Source: Pisolithus tinctorius (Eukaryota > Basidiomycota > Agaricomycetes > Boletales > Pisolithaceae). Taken from it: DNA of 64,000 nt. The stretch is taken from contig JANFAH010000004.1 in assembly GCA_024663395.1 (NCBI GenBank), positions 1,550,001 to 1,614,000 on the forward strand. The letters run 5' to 3'. Under the pieces are notes generated by a model. The model had not been told where the DNA came from. It worked only from the letters and a program-made list of their open reading frames with translations, and made no database searches. Of the stretch, positions 1 to 12,099 are shown in pieces. The position numbers and the translations under genes were made by a program. Positions within the stretch are counted from its first letter, which is position 1. Each line of letters opens with the position of its first letter.

Positions 1-2593
1 TATACGACAGAACGACTGTACCAACGTAAGCACTGAGTAGAAAGTTGCTATATCTTGCAGCTCACCGTCTCTGACAACCTCTTGAGCTTCAACTTTCAGC
101 CACTCAAGTAGAGGCGCATATTTGTCTCGCAATTCTGCCATAGCCTCTTTATCTTCTTCAGTATCTGTCAGAGAAGGGATGAGAATGGCGTTCATTTGTT
201 GCAGCGTCCTCACCATCTCCGAAGTCGAGACCAGCCTTCGCAACGTCCTGAAACTTGAAGGCTCTGTGGTCAATGAGTATGATGCGTATAGAAAACTATT
301 CAAGAACAAAACCCCTCACTTCCAGGTGCGAAGCGTTTGTACTAAAATCTCGTCCAATGGTTCGTTGAGAAGGAGTACTTCGTAACCGCGGGCATCAAGT
401 TTCTCGACAAAGACACTACCGGCGAGGTGGGATACGGGTTTTCCCATGTCAGCTAGATAAAAAATCTAACGGAAGGCATAAACGATTGTTTATCAAGACA
501 GAGTCTGCTTACCTGCTTTTGTCCCTGTTTCTTGTTCTTGATGTACTAAATGACAATTAAAATTGCTGAAGTCTCATTTTGACAGAACAACTTACATCAT
601 CCAACGAGGTCGCATTCCGCTGGTTGCTATCGAAGCGCAAAAGTGGTGCAATCTTTCCGCGGTTTTTCTCGTCTTCCGCTGCGCCAAGTTTGAGGACAGT
701 ACGATACACCTTAGAAATCTCAGCAAATTTCTCAGGATCCTCTTCCGATATTTTCGTGAAGAGTTGAATCAGACGGCGAATTATGATACCCCTAATTTGC
801 TTCAGAAAGGCACTTGACTGTAGCATCTCGCGAGAAACATTCAACGGAAGATCTTCCGCTGAAGGCGCATCAGCTTGCTGTCGCTCGTGAGGAACATGTG
901 GACATACCATCAATAATAACGCGGACCCAGCTGGCCCATTTGGGCAAACCATATGCACCAAGGTCGGAGGTGATAAACACATGTTTAACCAATAGTTTGA
1001 CATCTCTCGAACTCGACTCTAAAGGTTTAGAGAAGAAAGTCTCATCACTGCCACCAGTTAAGTTCTCAAGCAGTCACCAACAGAAATTCACTCACAGATA
1101 GGAAGGGACATAAACAATAGCGCGGAACGAAACGCCAGAGCCCGAATCACCAGTAAAGTGGCTCCACGCCAGGGGCTTCCGGAAGTCCTTGAACGTGGCT
1201 TGGTACAACAAATGATATTCTTCATCCGATACAGTCTTCGGATCACTACTCAAAGTTCATGATTGGCCTCTCCTTAACGGCATGAGTTTGCTAATACATA
1301 CCGCATCCAAAGTGGAGGCTGCGAGTTTACGTGCTCCCACCTGCCAACAAGGACCTTTTTTGTATTGGGCACTGAATCCGCTGGCATGGCATCCTCGACG
1401 ATAGCCTCCCCCTCATCTTGTGGTTCATCCTCGCCAACTCCTCCAATGTCTTGTTCCACAGGAACGTCCTCCTCGACTTCATTCCAGAGATAAATCGGGA
1501 ATGCAGTCGAAAAGGAAGAGTGGTGGTGGCTGTATTACAAGTCAGAAGATCAGGTTATTGCAGTGAAGAGGAACTCGAACACAAGTTTCATGAGATTAGA
1601 AGGAGTAAGATAGTCTAAAGCGTCCGCCTTCAACTCAAGAGTAATCTCTGTGCCATGTCCAAGAGTGTTTCCACGTGGATCAGGGTATATCTCGAAGGAA
1701 CTCTCGTCGGCAGTCGAACTGAAAACGCTCTGAACAGGATTTGGGTTACTGGAGGACTTTGGTGGAAGGGAAGCTACAGTGACTTTGTCTGCGACAAGGA
1801 AACTGTATATGATCAGCATAAGTAAATGCAGTACCACAGACCCTGGTAGCTATACCTGCTGTAAAAGCCGACTCCAAAAGCACCAATGAGATTGCTATTA
1901 GCGGAACTCTCCTCTCCCTCCACCCTTGCAAGGAAGTCCGACGTTCCTGATTTGGCCAGAGTACCCTATAAAATGTTCAGCATTCGTCGATGTCGATGTG
2001 GAAATAAATGGCATCGCATACTAGGTTGGTGGCAAGTTCTTCCCCACTCATGCCGATACCAGTGTCTGGGGCTCTTCGTTAGCTTTCTAATGAAGGGTAT
2101 ACGCCGGCACACTTGCCAGTTATGATAATGCGCCCTCCCCTTCCAGTTACATCACGTTCGGCTTTGACAGTAACATTCAAGGGTGATGTGCCGTCCCACA
2201 CCCCCTTCTCCGTGAGGGAAACTATTCGAAGCTTCTCCAGCGCGTCATTGGCATTAGAGATGAGTTCTCGGAGGAAAACGTCTCTAACTTTCCATGAATA
2301 AGGGCATTGAACGCGACTCTAATACAACGGTACCTGTTGGAATAGAGACTACAAAACGATTGAGCGTGAGTGAACGCGAGAGAACCAATGAGTCGCAAAC
2401 CTATTGATAACAATCTTCCGCAGACGGACGACGTCACTCTGGAAGCAGGGAAAGTTTAATACAGCAGTACTTTGTCGGAAGCAGCCCGTACCTGGTAACT
2501 ATGTTTAACGGTAGGGATGGTACTTGCGTCCTGGCCGAATGCCAGGGGAGAAATGGCAACGAATGTCAGCACCAGCTGGCGCAGAAGACGCAT
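1..2593 (-). CDS. Endoplasmin (GRP94-type ER HSP90 chaperone), 3' end outside the window
   Basis: ATP-dependent chaperone of the HSP90 family, expected in the ER lumen. The chosen ATG (2591-2593) opens a hydrophobic signal peptide ending near AFGQ. Spliced exons give the N-domain ATP site (FLRELISNANDALEK, then DTGIGMS, GTLAKSGTSDFL and GAFGVGFYS). An acidic charged linker follows around 1290-1500, then a middle domain with LPLNVSREMLQ near 850. At the left edge an intron joins VVRD to VVLSY, matching the family's middle/C-domain boundary, so the gene continues beyond base 1 and its ER-retention tail cannot be seen. The signal peptide separates it from cytosolic Hsp90. A 15-nt exon lies at 2334-2348. 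Identification as HSP90 is firm; the ER paralogue is inferred from the signal peptide and linker. Confidence 0.93.
2334..2348 (-). other. 15-nt microexon in the endoplasmin gene
   Basis: On the minus strand this 15-nt exon is preceded by TTTTGTAG and followed by GTACCG. It joins INS to RDVFLREL as INS-LYSN-RDVFLREL, which restores the HSP90 consensus just before the ATP-site helix. Skipping it keeps the frame but deletes five conserved residues. Confidence 0.8.
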
Positions 2594-2689
2594 TACTGGA
2601 CTTCCAGGACAATAGGTATAACTTAACAACGAATGCACCAAGTGCACCCTCAAGATGAGGCTTTATAGGCTGACGTGTCAAAGAGCGGT

Positions 2690-2697
2690 CATGTGAC
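2690..2697. promoter_or_regulatory. CATGTGAC element upstream of endoplasmin
   Basis: Variant of the CACGTGAC motif seen in other promoters of this window, about 97 bp upstream of the endoplasmin ATG. A bHLH-type E-box is the simplest reading; the function is inferred from position only. Confidence 0.35.
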
Positions 2698-2865
2698 TAC
2701 TTGGAGGGTACATATTGTATTACCAACTTGTTAATGTACACACACATGGTCGACGAGATATTATTGCACAAGTTACACATGAAATGATAGTTTGGGCGGC
2801 GGCAGTTCAGCCAAGTAATTCTATACAGGATGCACTATGTGAGGATGTCTAAAAACGATGCATGC

Positions 2866-5372
2866 TTAACTCACTCTTATCCACCTCTCCCGTTGCTCGG
2901 GAACGTGATCGAAAACAACGTATCGTTTATCATTCTGCGTGATGTCGTCAGAAGCAAACTTAAGTGCACGTCATAAAGACATCTACCTTCAGAACTTTCA
3001 TTACCTCGCCCAGATCAACGTTCTTTGCCAGGGCTTTCATGTCAACCGTCCCGCCAAAACCTTCGCCTTCCCCTTCACCGAGATCATCGGCCTTTACACC
3101 CCCATCGGTGCCTTCACCACCCAGCTTACCCAACCTTCCCCAGAAGTCGACGAAAGCATTTTCTGAAAGCATATCATCAAAAGCTTTTCGAGCTTCATGA
3201 GTCCTTTCCCTTTGCCATTTCTCAAACTCCCTCTCAAGGTCGATAACATCAAGGCCGAGTTTCGTAGCCGGCAATGCCTTGCTCAACGACTCGACAGGGA
3301 GCATAGAGAAAACGGTAGCCAGGGACGGTGTATGTGACTCGAACAACGCATGTAGAGTGCTTAGATGTTTTGCACGAAGTTGGCTCATATGTGAGTGAAA
3401 TATACGCAATTGCCAGTCAGCAGAAAGCGTCGAGTGAGTAAATCGAGGGTCGGTTTGAAGTTCTGGGAGGGCGGCTTCCCAAGTCAGCTAGAAGATGGAC
3501 CATAAGCATCTACACGGGTAGCAGGTACACGAAGTTAGCATACCTGCGGATCACGGATAGCGTCGGTCAATAAAGTACTGCGAAGGGGAAATAAAGTGTT
3601 CAGTGCTTGCATTAAACAGAACACAGAATCGTGAATTGGTTCACCGGAATTCCCGTTCACCCTCCTCTTTGTCCAGACCGATGCGCGAACGCCCTATCTC
3701 TGCCTCCACACGGCCACGGTCTACACGCACTTTTTCTTCACGCTCTTTTAGTGCACGTTCCTTCCTCTCCGACCTTCTGAGCTGAGCTTCTTTTTCGTTG
3801 GTCTTAACGGCTCTCGACACCTCTTCGTTGTCCTTGGTACCAGGCTTCTTGTCCGTAACGGATGGCAATCTTGCCTTGATGAAAGTGTTGAAGAGTTCTT
3901 CTCGCAGCGAAGACGATCCGACGGCGTCGTATCGCGGATCGTGACTGAGTTCGCGTTTTACCTTGACTGGCTGAGCAAGACTGGAGCAAAGAGAACGGAA
4001 TACTCACGTCCTTCCAAAGTGAATCAGGTTGAGGTAACCCGCTTTCTCGAAGGAGTGAGAAAAAGCCAGCTTCCGCTTTCTCAGCGGCAGCACGTTTCCC
4101 TAACCTCCCTTAGCGCCTAGTATACGGTGACCTGTGAAGATACGTACGTTCTCCAAGCTCTCGCAAGAACTCCTTGAATCTCTTTTCACGTTCTCGATCA
4201 TCCCTTCCCCACCCGTAGAAACGTCTATCTTTTTTCCAGGCTCGTCGAAAATCGGTCCAGGAAGACCTAGTACTCTTTACTTCTTCAGCAAGTAAGTTCT
4301 CAAACTCTTCCCTAGGGTTGGCTTCCGCTTTCCCTTTCTTAACGTTTTGCTGCCTGAGCTCGCGGGCTCGATCTCGGCAGTATTCATCGAAGGCCTCGCG
4401 GCGAGCAGACACAGAAGGAAGAAGAACATAGCGTGGGTCAGATACAAAAATGGGTAGCGATGTATCCCAGGGATGGAGCGGGTTAATATCTTTTTCTCGA
4501 AGCAGTGTCTGTTCTTGCAGTGAATCCACAAATATCTTTGATGATACGTGATACGCACTTTAAAAAGCGCCTTTGCCTCGTCCAATGAGAGGTCCACACG
4601 GTCCGGTATGTTGAGTTGGGGCTTTCCCCTGACCTTCTTTGCCCCCATCTCCTCCGTCTCCGTAACAGCTGGACTTGCTTCCGTCATCTCTTTCTCGGCA
4701 GCTTCAGCAACCAGATGAACTGCTCCCTCCTTGCTCCACTCCTCATCCTCTGGGTCATCCTCATCTTCTGCATCCTCATCATCGGATTCCTTCCGTTCCT
4801 CTGTCCGAGGACGCTTGGTAATGATAACCTCCTCCAAGGGGGTGGGCTCTTCTGGTTTCCGTTTGAAGGTTCCTGCCAACTCCACCTTGATGCGTTCCAC
4901 TTCCGTGTGCTGCTCTTGCTGGAGAAGCTCAGCTTCTGTACCACTTACATATTGTTGCTGTAACTGTGCTTGTTCCGCCCCATGCAACTCTGCGCGTTCA
5001 AGGGCTTCCACAGCGTCCCGAATTTCCTCTGGTACTACCCAATGGCTTTCCTTTCTCCCCTTATGGGTGTAAAAGGTATTACCCTCAGTGGTCTTCACTC
5101 TAAGCCATTCGGTTCCGGGGATAAGAGTCTTGACCAGTGGCCTTTCCTTCTTTTTCCTCGCTGCTTCGGCTATGGCGGGTGTCGTAGGGAAGGGCGAGAA
5201 GGATGGAAGAGGCCTTATATAGGTGGATTGTTGACTGGCAGCGTGGTAATAGTAGTGTTGCCCTCCCGGACCTAATCTTAGTGTAAAGATCTGTCCCGAG
5301 AAGGCCAATTGACATCCTACCTACGTGCTCTGTCCAACCAGGAGGCAGCGGAGGTGGACCGAGGTTAGCCAT
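2866..5372 (-). CDS. WW/FF-domain protein, TCERG1/Urn1-like transcription-splicing factor
   Basis: Nuclear adaptor family that links RNA polymerase II or pre-mRNA splicing factors through WW domains and FF repeats. The product starts MANLGPPPLPPGW, a first WW domain completed by QHYYYHAASQQSTYIRP. A second WW-like segment is GTEWLRVKTTEGNTFYTH...HWVVP (about 5130-5030). An acidic, Glu-rich region follows (about 4950-4680), then FF repeats: one around LPIFVSDPRYVLLPSVSARR, one at FENLLAEEVK...WTDFRRAWKKD, and further ones toward the 3' end. A highly charged linker lies near 3650-3850. The stop at 2866-2868 is reached by an intron (donor GTAGAT, acceptor ACGCAG) that joins VLK to NDKRYVVFDHVPEQRERW, a typical FF C-terminal helix. 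The first WW domain appears to require an unusually short 34-nt intron (5291-5324). Confidence 0.85.
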
Positions 5373-5425
5373 GTTGTGTGCTCAATCACTTTTGCAGTGC
5401 ACTCACCCAACGTCAATTAGAGCGC

Positions 5426-5433
5426 GTCACGTG
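5426..5433. promoter_or_regulatory. GTCACGTG element upstream of the WW/FF gene
   Basis: Palindromic E-box-like core 54 bp upstream of the WW/FF gene start codon. The same core recurs in other promoters of the window. The binding factor is unknown; a bHLH regulator is plausible. Confidence 0.4.
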
Positions 5434-5618
5434 CCCAGAGGCCAAGTTACACTCGAGCAAATCTAAGATGCATGTCGAAAAACCTATCGTTACAGAGTAG
5501 TTGGCAAAAGGTAAAGCAAAGACAATGCTACGATATCCTAAGTAATTATGAAACTCCTAGTAACAGAAATTTGATAGAGCAAGATGTCCTCGGTGATCCG
5601 GGATGGGCGGTCAGATCT

Positions 5619-5631
5619 TCAGACATAAAAT
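5619..5631 (-). other. 13-nt terminal coding exon of IQGAP
   Basis: A 58-nt intron (5632-5689; donor GTGAGT, acceptor CAACGTCAG) removes an in-frame TGA just after NKK. It adds A-TTT-TAT-GTC-TGA, so the protein ends NKKFYV. IQGAP proteins are known to end in an NKKFY-type motif, which supports this splice over read-through to the earlier stop. Confidence 0.8.
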
Positions 5632-8600
5632 CTGACGTTGCCATGTGAGGGTGAGCGTCAGTGTCTAAACAACTGGCAGGTCAACTCACTTCTTATTGAT
5701 CTGGTACAAGAGAAGGCTAAGATTGACTTTAACCATTCCATTGAAAAGCGAAAGTGATGCCTGGTTTTCAAACTGAGCTTGCAGCAAATCCTCCATGCGG
5801 AGGTCTGCAGTTGCAATGCGGTTTGAAATGCCCAAGGCGTTGTTGATCACTTCCATAGTAAAGATGCCGGCTTTATTTGACGAGATGATAACGTCTAGTT
5901 TATCAAATTGACGGGGAGAGAACTGGTCAACAGAGAGAAGAATCCCTTTTTCGTACAGGTCCTTGGCGCTATATCTGAATGAGCCGAACTGAGGGCTCTT
6001 GCCGGACTTCTGGAGGTCACGAAGGTGGAAATATTGCTTGGTGAATGGTAAGACAAACCGCTTCTTCCTGAACGATCAGCTATCAGTTCCTTATCTTAAA
6101 GCATAGAAGTAAGAATGCAATTAATTACCCTTTGCCCCGCTGCATTGTTGCCATTGCACCCTCAACATAATTGTGATAGCTGTCGATCTGTTCTTGGAAG
6201 TACTTCTTGCGTTCATTGAGATGTTTCAAGGCATCCATCATGCTATCCACTTCCTGTTGACGTTGCAGACGCTTGCGGTGCTTACTGCGTATGTCACTAG
6301 CAATGGCATCGAGAATTCCCTGGAAGCCATCGTCGCGCATAATTTTGCCCCGCTTTTCAAGTTCAAGCAGATAAAAGATTGTGTGAGCTTTGACCTCCTT
6401 GAATTGCAATCTGAACTTGTTCAGGAAAACTTGGAGGACGTCAATGCCATAGCGGCTTGACTCACAAACGAATGTCCTCCAGCCTATACCCAGCGTCCCC
6501 TGAGGTAGATGGCATGCGCCGATTAGCGGGCTCGTTATCCATGTCGGCAATGATCGCCTCCCAGCGGAGTTCTTCAGGTTCGGTGACAGGTTTCATGAGG
6601 GATTCGACCAGATCCTGAGCGGGTTGAACGCGAAGAATAGCCAGGACTCCACGTTTGGCTTGAACCCAGAGTGCCTTCTCGTCTGCTTGGGGATCTAAAA
6701 CAGGGATCAGAAGGTTTTTTTATCACGTCACCACTAGACCGACGGACCACGAACTCGGGCAAATCTATTTGTCAGCTCCAGTGTGATGGCTTTGTCTCGG
6801 GCATCCTTGAGTTCGTCATTTTCAATGTTAGGGACGCCATTCAGCTCTTGCAGAATGACTCGAAGTGCATCCTCGCGGGAGGGAGACTGCAGCAAGGAAA
6901 TTGAGTAAAGCAGTCACGTCCCGAAGTCAATACAGACCAATTGATCCTGATGCTTCGACAGCAACCCATGCATGGCGTATACCTCGTTGGGGGATATGTA
7001 GATAGGCTTAGGTTGTACGGTTACGTCCAGGAATTCGTGGGCATGGTAGTGAGCTTCGGCGTCCGGCACCTCGGCAACTAGAAACACAACAGTAGGAAAT
7101 GTGAAGACCACCATGTGATGAAAACAAGCACTTACGCTGCAGCATCCATGCAGTCATTTGAGAAATAGATTTGCGAACCATTTCGTTGATGGGTAAGTAT
7201 CTCGGTGAATCCTCACTAAACTCAGAGCCAGAAGCAATTTGAGTGAGAACTTGCGAGATTTGGGCCAAATTTTTCCTCGTGGCTACATCAATTGTGGTGG
7301 TAACTATATCGAATGTCTCCGGAGCACTTGGTCAAGTTAGTCGAGGGATCAGGTATTTAAACGGCACAAATCAAAGGTAACACACATGATTGCTGGGTTA
7401 AGATACCGGTAGTAGACCAGTCTGGCGATACACGCTGCGTACGCCGTGTCACGGGCATCTGGGAATCGTTCCTAACGACAACATGAGGCATATGACGGAA
7501 GTACACAAGGTACGCACTCGTAGTGAAGCTAGCGTCTCGCGAGCGATGAAACGCATTCCGTATGGTACTCTTTTCGCTGACTGCAGAATGGCAGACATGA
7601 AAGCTTCGCTCCACCACTGTAACTTTTGCAAATCTGTGATGATGAAGGCATTCATTCGGGCGGAAACTTGAAAAGGTCTTTGCCAGACGTACGTCTGATG
7701 TACTCGGCTCTCGTATCAGGATCTTCCAGTGCTTCGTAGAAAGGAACGTCTTTAGGTTTGTTGCTGGGGACACCTGAGCGCATTTCTTCGATGGCTACCC
7801 TAGATCGGTGTATCTGCAACAGGCCGTGATCGAGTGTAATCACAGTCAGAGCCCGGGACGCACTATCGAAGGATCCGACTCGAGATCAAGGTCTACTGCT
7901 TCAATTAATTCGCGTATAATCGGTTGCACCGTTTCCCGAACATAAGGCACCTGTTTGGGACGAAGGTATTGAACGGCTATGCTTATATAAATTGGGTGAC
8001 CGTGGATGACATCTTCGACAGTCTGAGCAGACGCTATTTCTTGACGTATACATAGCTGAGAAAGAATATGTCAGAAATACGAACAACTCCCAAAAGTCCG
8101 GAAATACCTGAAGTAGTTTCAAGAGTAGATAATCCTCCCGTCTATCCTGACCATACCCAAAAAGTGTCAAAGCTACCCGTTCCGCCAGCGGCCTGTGTTT
8201 TTCAGCCGAGTCGTCATTGGTGAGTTCCACAAAGAGCCTGCTCAGATACTCTCCATTCGTCTGCAGGAGGTAGAAAAGTTGTTGATAAAGTTCGAGCTTC
8301 CGCTTGGCAGCATGGTCCAGTGTGTTAGGCCCAGCAAATGGGTCTCCGTGGGCAGCCAAGATGGAAGCACGAGTAGCATGCGCTGCTACATTATCGGCAC
8401 CGTACTTGCGCCGCGCTTTGACCAGCTCCTCGAATGACTTGACATTCTGGACGACCAACGCAATCTTGACATCCAGGTCGCTTACATCGTTCTCAAGTGC
8501 CCGGTTTTCTCGGATGCTTTCAACCACCTTCTTCCTCAACCTTTCCACCTTAATCTCATCTTGAAAGTCTGCCTCTGAATCATCCAATAAATGGACGAAG

Positions 8601-11600
8601 TTTTTGATGGTACCAACGGTGACGTTCCTGCCCAACGTGAGCTGCCGGTATTGTTCGCGAGTTTCCTTGGCGCGGAACAAGGATTGAACCTTCACAACTT
8701 TGTCCAAGTGAGAGCGGTAGTAATCTATTTTAGCACGGAACTTCATTCGTTGAAGCGCGCCACGCAATAGAGCCTGAAGCATTGTTGCGACTGGTTGGCT
8801 CTTCCAAAGATGAGTGCGCCATGCGATATATTCCCTGCGCACCAAGTAACCCCTAGTCGCGGCCTGCATACCTGTCACGTCGGGCACTACAAACTCAAGG
8901 CATTTCTGCTGCTCCCGGTGGCGGTTGCGTGCAAGGGCAGCACGAGCCCGAGCCTGGAAACTGCCAACAGAGGTGACAAGTTTGATCTCCGATAACGCCT
9001 TGTTTACGTTCTGATGGTATTGACGGGCGAGGCCTGCTCGAGCCCGAGCCTGAAGACTTATGATCGCAGGTGTTGCTCGGCGGAGCCCACGTATGAGTGC
9101 CAACAGACGCTTCCGGGCCATGTATGTCCTAGCGGCAGCTTGTATGCGAACAACCGTAGACGAGACATCGACTAGTTTTGCGAGCTGTGTTCGTATCCGC
9201 CTGCGAACGAGTACACCCCTGCATTGGGCTTGAAGATCAAGAATACTGTGCTCGTTGGCACCTAGCAATCTTAAATGCTTCAATATAGTGGCCCTTCGCA
9301 GAAGTCCACGGGCAGCTGCTTGTACCGCAATCACAGAAGGTGCTATCTCAGGGGATCCGAACGTCTTCGACAATTCCTTCACGCCTTGCCTTGTAATCTT
9401 GGCACGGGCCGAAGCCTGGAATTGAATAAAGATTTGGCTCGTGCGCCTTAACGCCATCTTGAGAGAGGACAACCGCCTGCGCTGGAGGACACCACGGGCC
9501 TGTGCTTGAACGGAAACGATGTAACCAACATGTGTTCGGAGTCGGGCCAAGAAACCAAGCCAGCGTTGTCGTTTCATGTGACCACGTACGAGGGCTTGCA
9601 GGCTAATCACCCAGGGCGTGAGGTCCGTAGCAGCCTTACGAGTGTGTGATACATCCCGGCGAGCGAGTACGCCACGACAATGGGCTTGAACTTTCAGAAC
9701 GTACCGTTCGGCGAGTCGAACACGAGCGCACTGTGTCGCGTATGCTTTGCGGATAAGGAAGCCGCGGGCCAAGCACTGCACTGCACAAATAGACTCTTCG
9801 TTTTCCGCCAGCAACCGATCGCAGCCTGTCGGAACCAAATTGAGTGAAGATTCCAGGACATCGCACAGTACGAACGTTCTTCCTCCGTTTCGACTTCGAC
9901 TTCTGGATCTTCATTAATTTCTTTGGCAAGTTCGCGTCCAACGTTCCCGAAGTTGGGCATGGTGATGCCGGCGTCATTAAGGCCTTTCTGAGTCTGCTGC
10001 AACTGGTCGTCGGAGAATTGCAACTGCCCCACTAAGTTGCCTATACGTTGTGCAAGACCCCTTCGAGCAAGAAGATGACTACCGCAAAATTAGTTCGGAC
10101 AGGGAAAGCTCCAGCAGCCTTACCTGAGGGCATGTATACAATAAATGACTTTCGGGATATTCTTCTTCTCGTATAGATCGGTAAGTTCGAAAATGAAACA
10201 CTGAAAGAATATTGGCCTGATGTTCGACGCTTGAGATAAGTCGACTTACTTCGGGAAGTGCGACTTCTCTCACAAAGGCAAAAAAGTAGTTGATGTTATC
10301 TGAATGCCGGAAGTCCAATTTGGGAGCCTTTTGGCAGTAAGTAAAAAACACAGAATAGGTATCCGCAATGAAGATACCTCATATATACGTCGGACGACAC
10401 GTCCCCCCTGGAAAGCCCTGGCGAGCTTGGCAAGTGCCACTCCATTGCGAAGTTTCTCTTCCATCTCCACCACTCCAAACCCAAGCTCTTCGCCGAGACA
10501 CCCCTCTATCCATTGTTGTGCCTCCCCAATGTGACAAAGATATTCGTAAGCCTGCAGGAGGTGCCTCTGGGTGTCTGCCCAAAGGCCGCGTGTCAGATGC
10601 GAGGACGACATGGGAGACGCAGGCGTGCTCGGTAATTTGTCTCTAGATAGCCGCAGACGGCCGGGAATTCCAGCAACGTCATCTGTGCTTGGCACCCCTT
10701 GCACGGACCCATCCTGAAGTGTTGGAGACAGCGGAGGATCATCATGACGACGGTAGGTCGTTTGTCCTGGTGGATCAGGCCCAACGCCTAAGACTTTCGC
10801 TTTGTCGTTCTCTTCTTCTAAGTTTTCATCCACGTCTCCACTCGCTATGCGAGGGAGATGTCGACCAAGTTTCCTTCTGCCCCCCAGAGGACCGTAGGTT
10901 GACGCCTTCTTATTTATCATATATGAACTCCTGTAGGGTGGCGGAGACATCACAGACGAAGACGGCGATGGTGAAGCAGCGGAAATCTGGTTGCGAAATA
11001 AAGACTGTTCTAGTGATCGCGAAGGGCTGACGTTAAGATCCAGACTACTTGAAGGCTTATGGCGTCCCTTTTCCGGAGGAGAGGATACTGAATATGGGGA
11101 ATCGTATAGAGAAGCTGGTCGAGGTCGATGCGACAGCGTGGGGAACGGTCTCGACTGCATACTCGGTGGTGTAATTGGGGGCGAGGAAGACGGCTCGGAC
11201 ACTCTGTCCAGCGCGTGTCGCGCTGCAGCATGAGGAGATACTGAGTTATCAAGGGTATTAGAGCGACGAAGTCGTTGTGAAGGGGCGTTCCATGTGGTGT
11301 CGGGCGTAGAAGCGGTCAATTGGGCACGGTGGAGAGTTGAGTATACCCGGGATTGAGTAGGTGTCTCAGGATTCTGTGTCGAAGGGCCAGTTGCATCAGG
11401 CGATGACGATTTCGTGACGATGTGGGTTGAAAGAGTATGTCGTTTCAAATGAGTCGGAGTGGTCTGAGAAGGTAGTTGGACCGTCTGACTCGAAGGTGTG
11501 CTGGAAGAAGGGACGGATTCCGAGTGGTGCTGTGCAGCAACCCTCGAATCCAAAGAATCGCCTCTCGGTCTCTCCTTATTAGGACTGGTCGACCGACGCC

Positions 11601-11895
11601 CTTCAAGGGCAGCTTCAGCTCTTGCACGCTCCTCCCATTTGCCGCGCACTGTATCAATGCTACTTCCGGCACGATGAGAAGGTGCCCATCTCCTGGACCC
11701 AGATAACACTGCGGTGTCTGCCGCCAAAGGAGATGGCCTAGAGGCCAATGAATTGTTCCGTGAAAGGACACCGAAACTACTCCTGGGTGAAGTGCCTTCC
11801 AGAAGTCGTGTCTGGTATGCAAATGGACTCGAGGAATCCCTCGATCTCGTGGATCCGTTGGATGCTAACGAGGATATCGAGTTTGAGCGTTCCAT
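5619..11895 (-). CDS. IQGAP/Rng2-family scaffold (CH domain, 13 IQ repeats, RasGAP-like domain)
   Basis: Actin-ring and polarity scaffold that binds actin, calmodulin or myosin light chains and Rho-type GTPases. From the N-terminus there is a Ser/Pro-rich disordered region (about 11895-10640). A calponin-homology domain begins near LLQAYEYLCHIGEAQQWIE. About 13 IQ-like repeats of the form xxxQAxARGxLxRR lie at about 9790-8610. The GAP-related domain follows (for example YGQDRREDYLLLKLLQ near 8150), then the RasGAP C-terminal domain. The initiator is the ATG at 11893-11895; the upstream open stretch has only GTG. The stop lies in a 13-nt last exon (5619-5631) that completes the family's NKKFY ending. 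Without that splice the protein would stop after NKK. It is divergent with GCP3, 204 bp apart. Confidence 0.93.
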
Positions 11896-12042
11896 GGCGT
11901 ATCTGAACTCATAAAAGTCGTCAACGAAATAAAAAGGACCCTGTGTGACCGTCGCAACTTGTGATTTGACGGCGTCTCTGGCCGCGAGCTTGGACGTCAC
12001 CGAGGACGCGGGCACTAGATAGTATTATATAAGCAATTCCAG

Positions 12043-12050
12043 CACGTGAC
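12043..12050. promoter_or_regulatory. CACGTGAC element in the IQGAP-GCP3 divergent promoter
   Basis: Located 50 bp upstream of the GCP3 ATG and about 148 bp from the IQGAP ATG, in the 204-bp interval between the two head-to-head genes. It could serve either or both; this is inferred from position and recurrence. Confidence 0.4.
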
Positions 12051-12099
12051 TGGTACTATGCATCCTCGGATTAATGTGCAGAGTACATAACTAGTGATA

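Noticed and set aside
4616..5275. Several long plus-strand open stretches opposite the WW/FF gene
   Set aside because: They are antisense shadows of the Glu/Lys-rich coding region and have no family signature.
11896..12015. N-terminal extension of IQGAP
   Set aside because: The frame is open, but its only upstream initiator is a GTG; the ATG at 11893-11895 is the first credible start.
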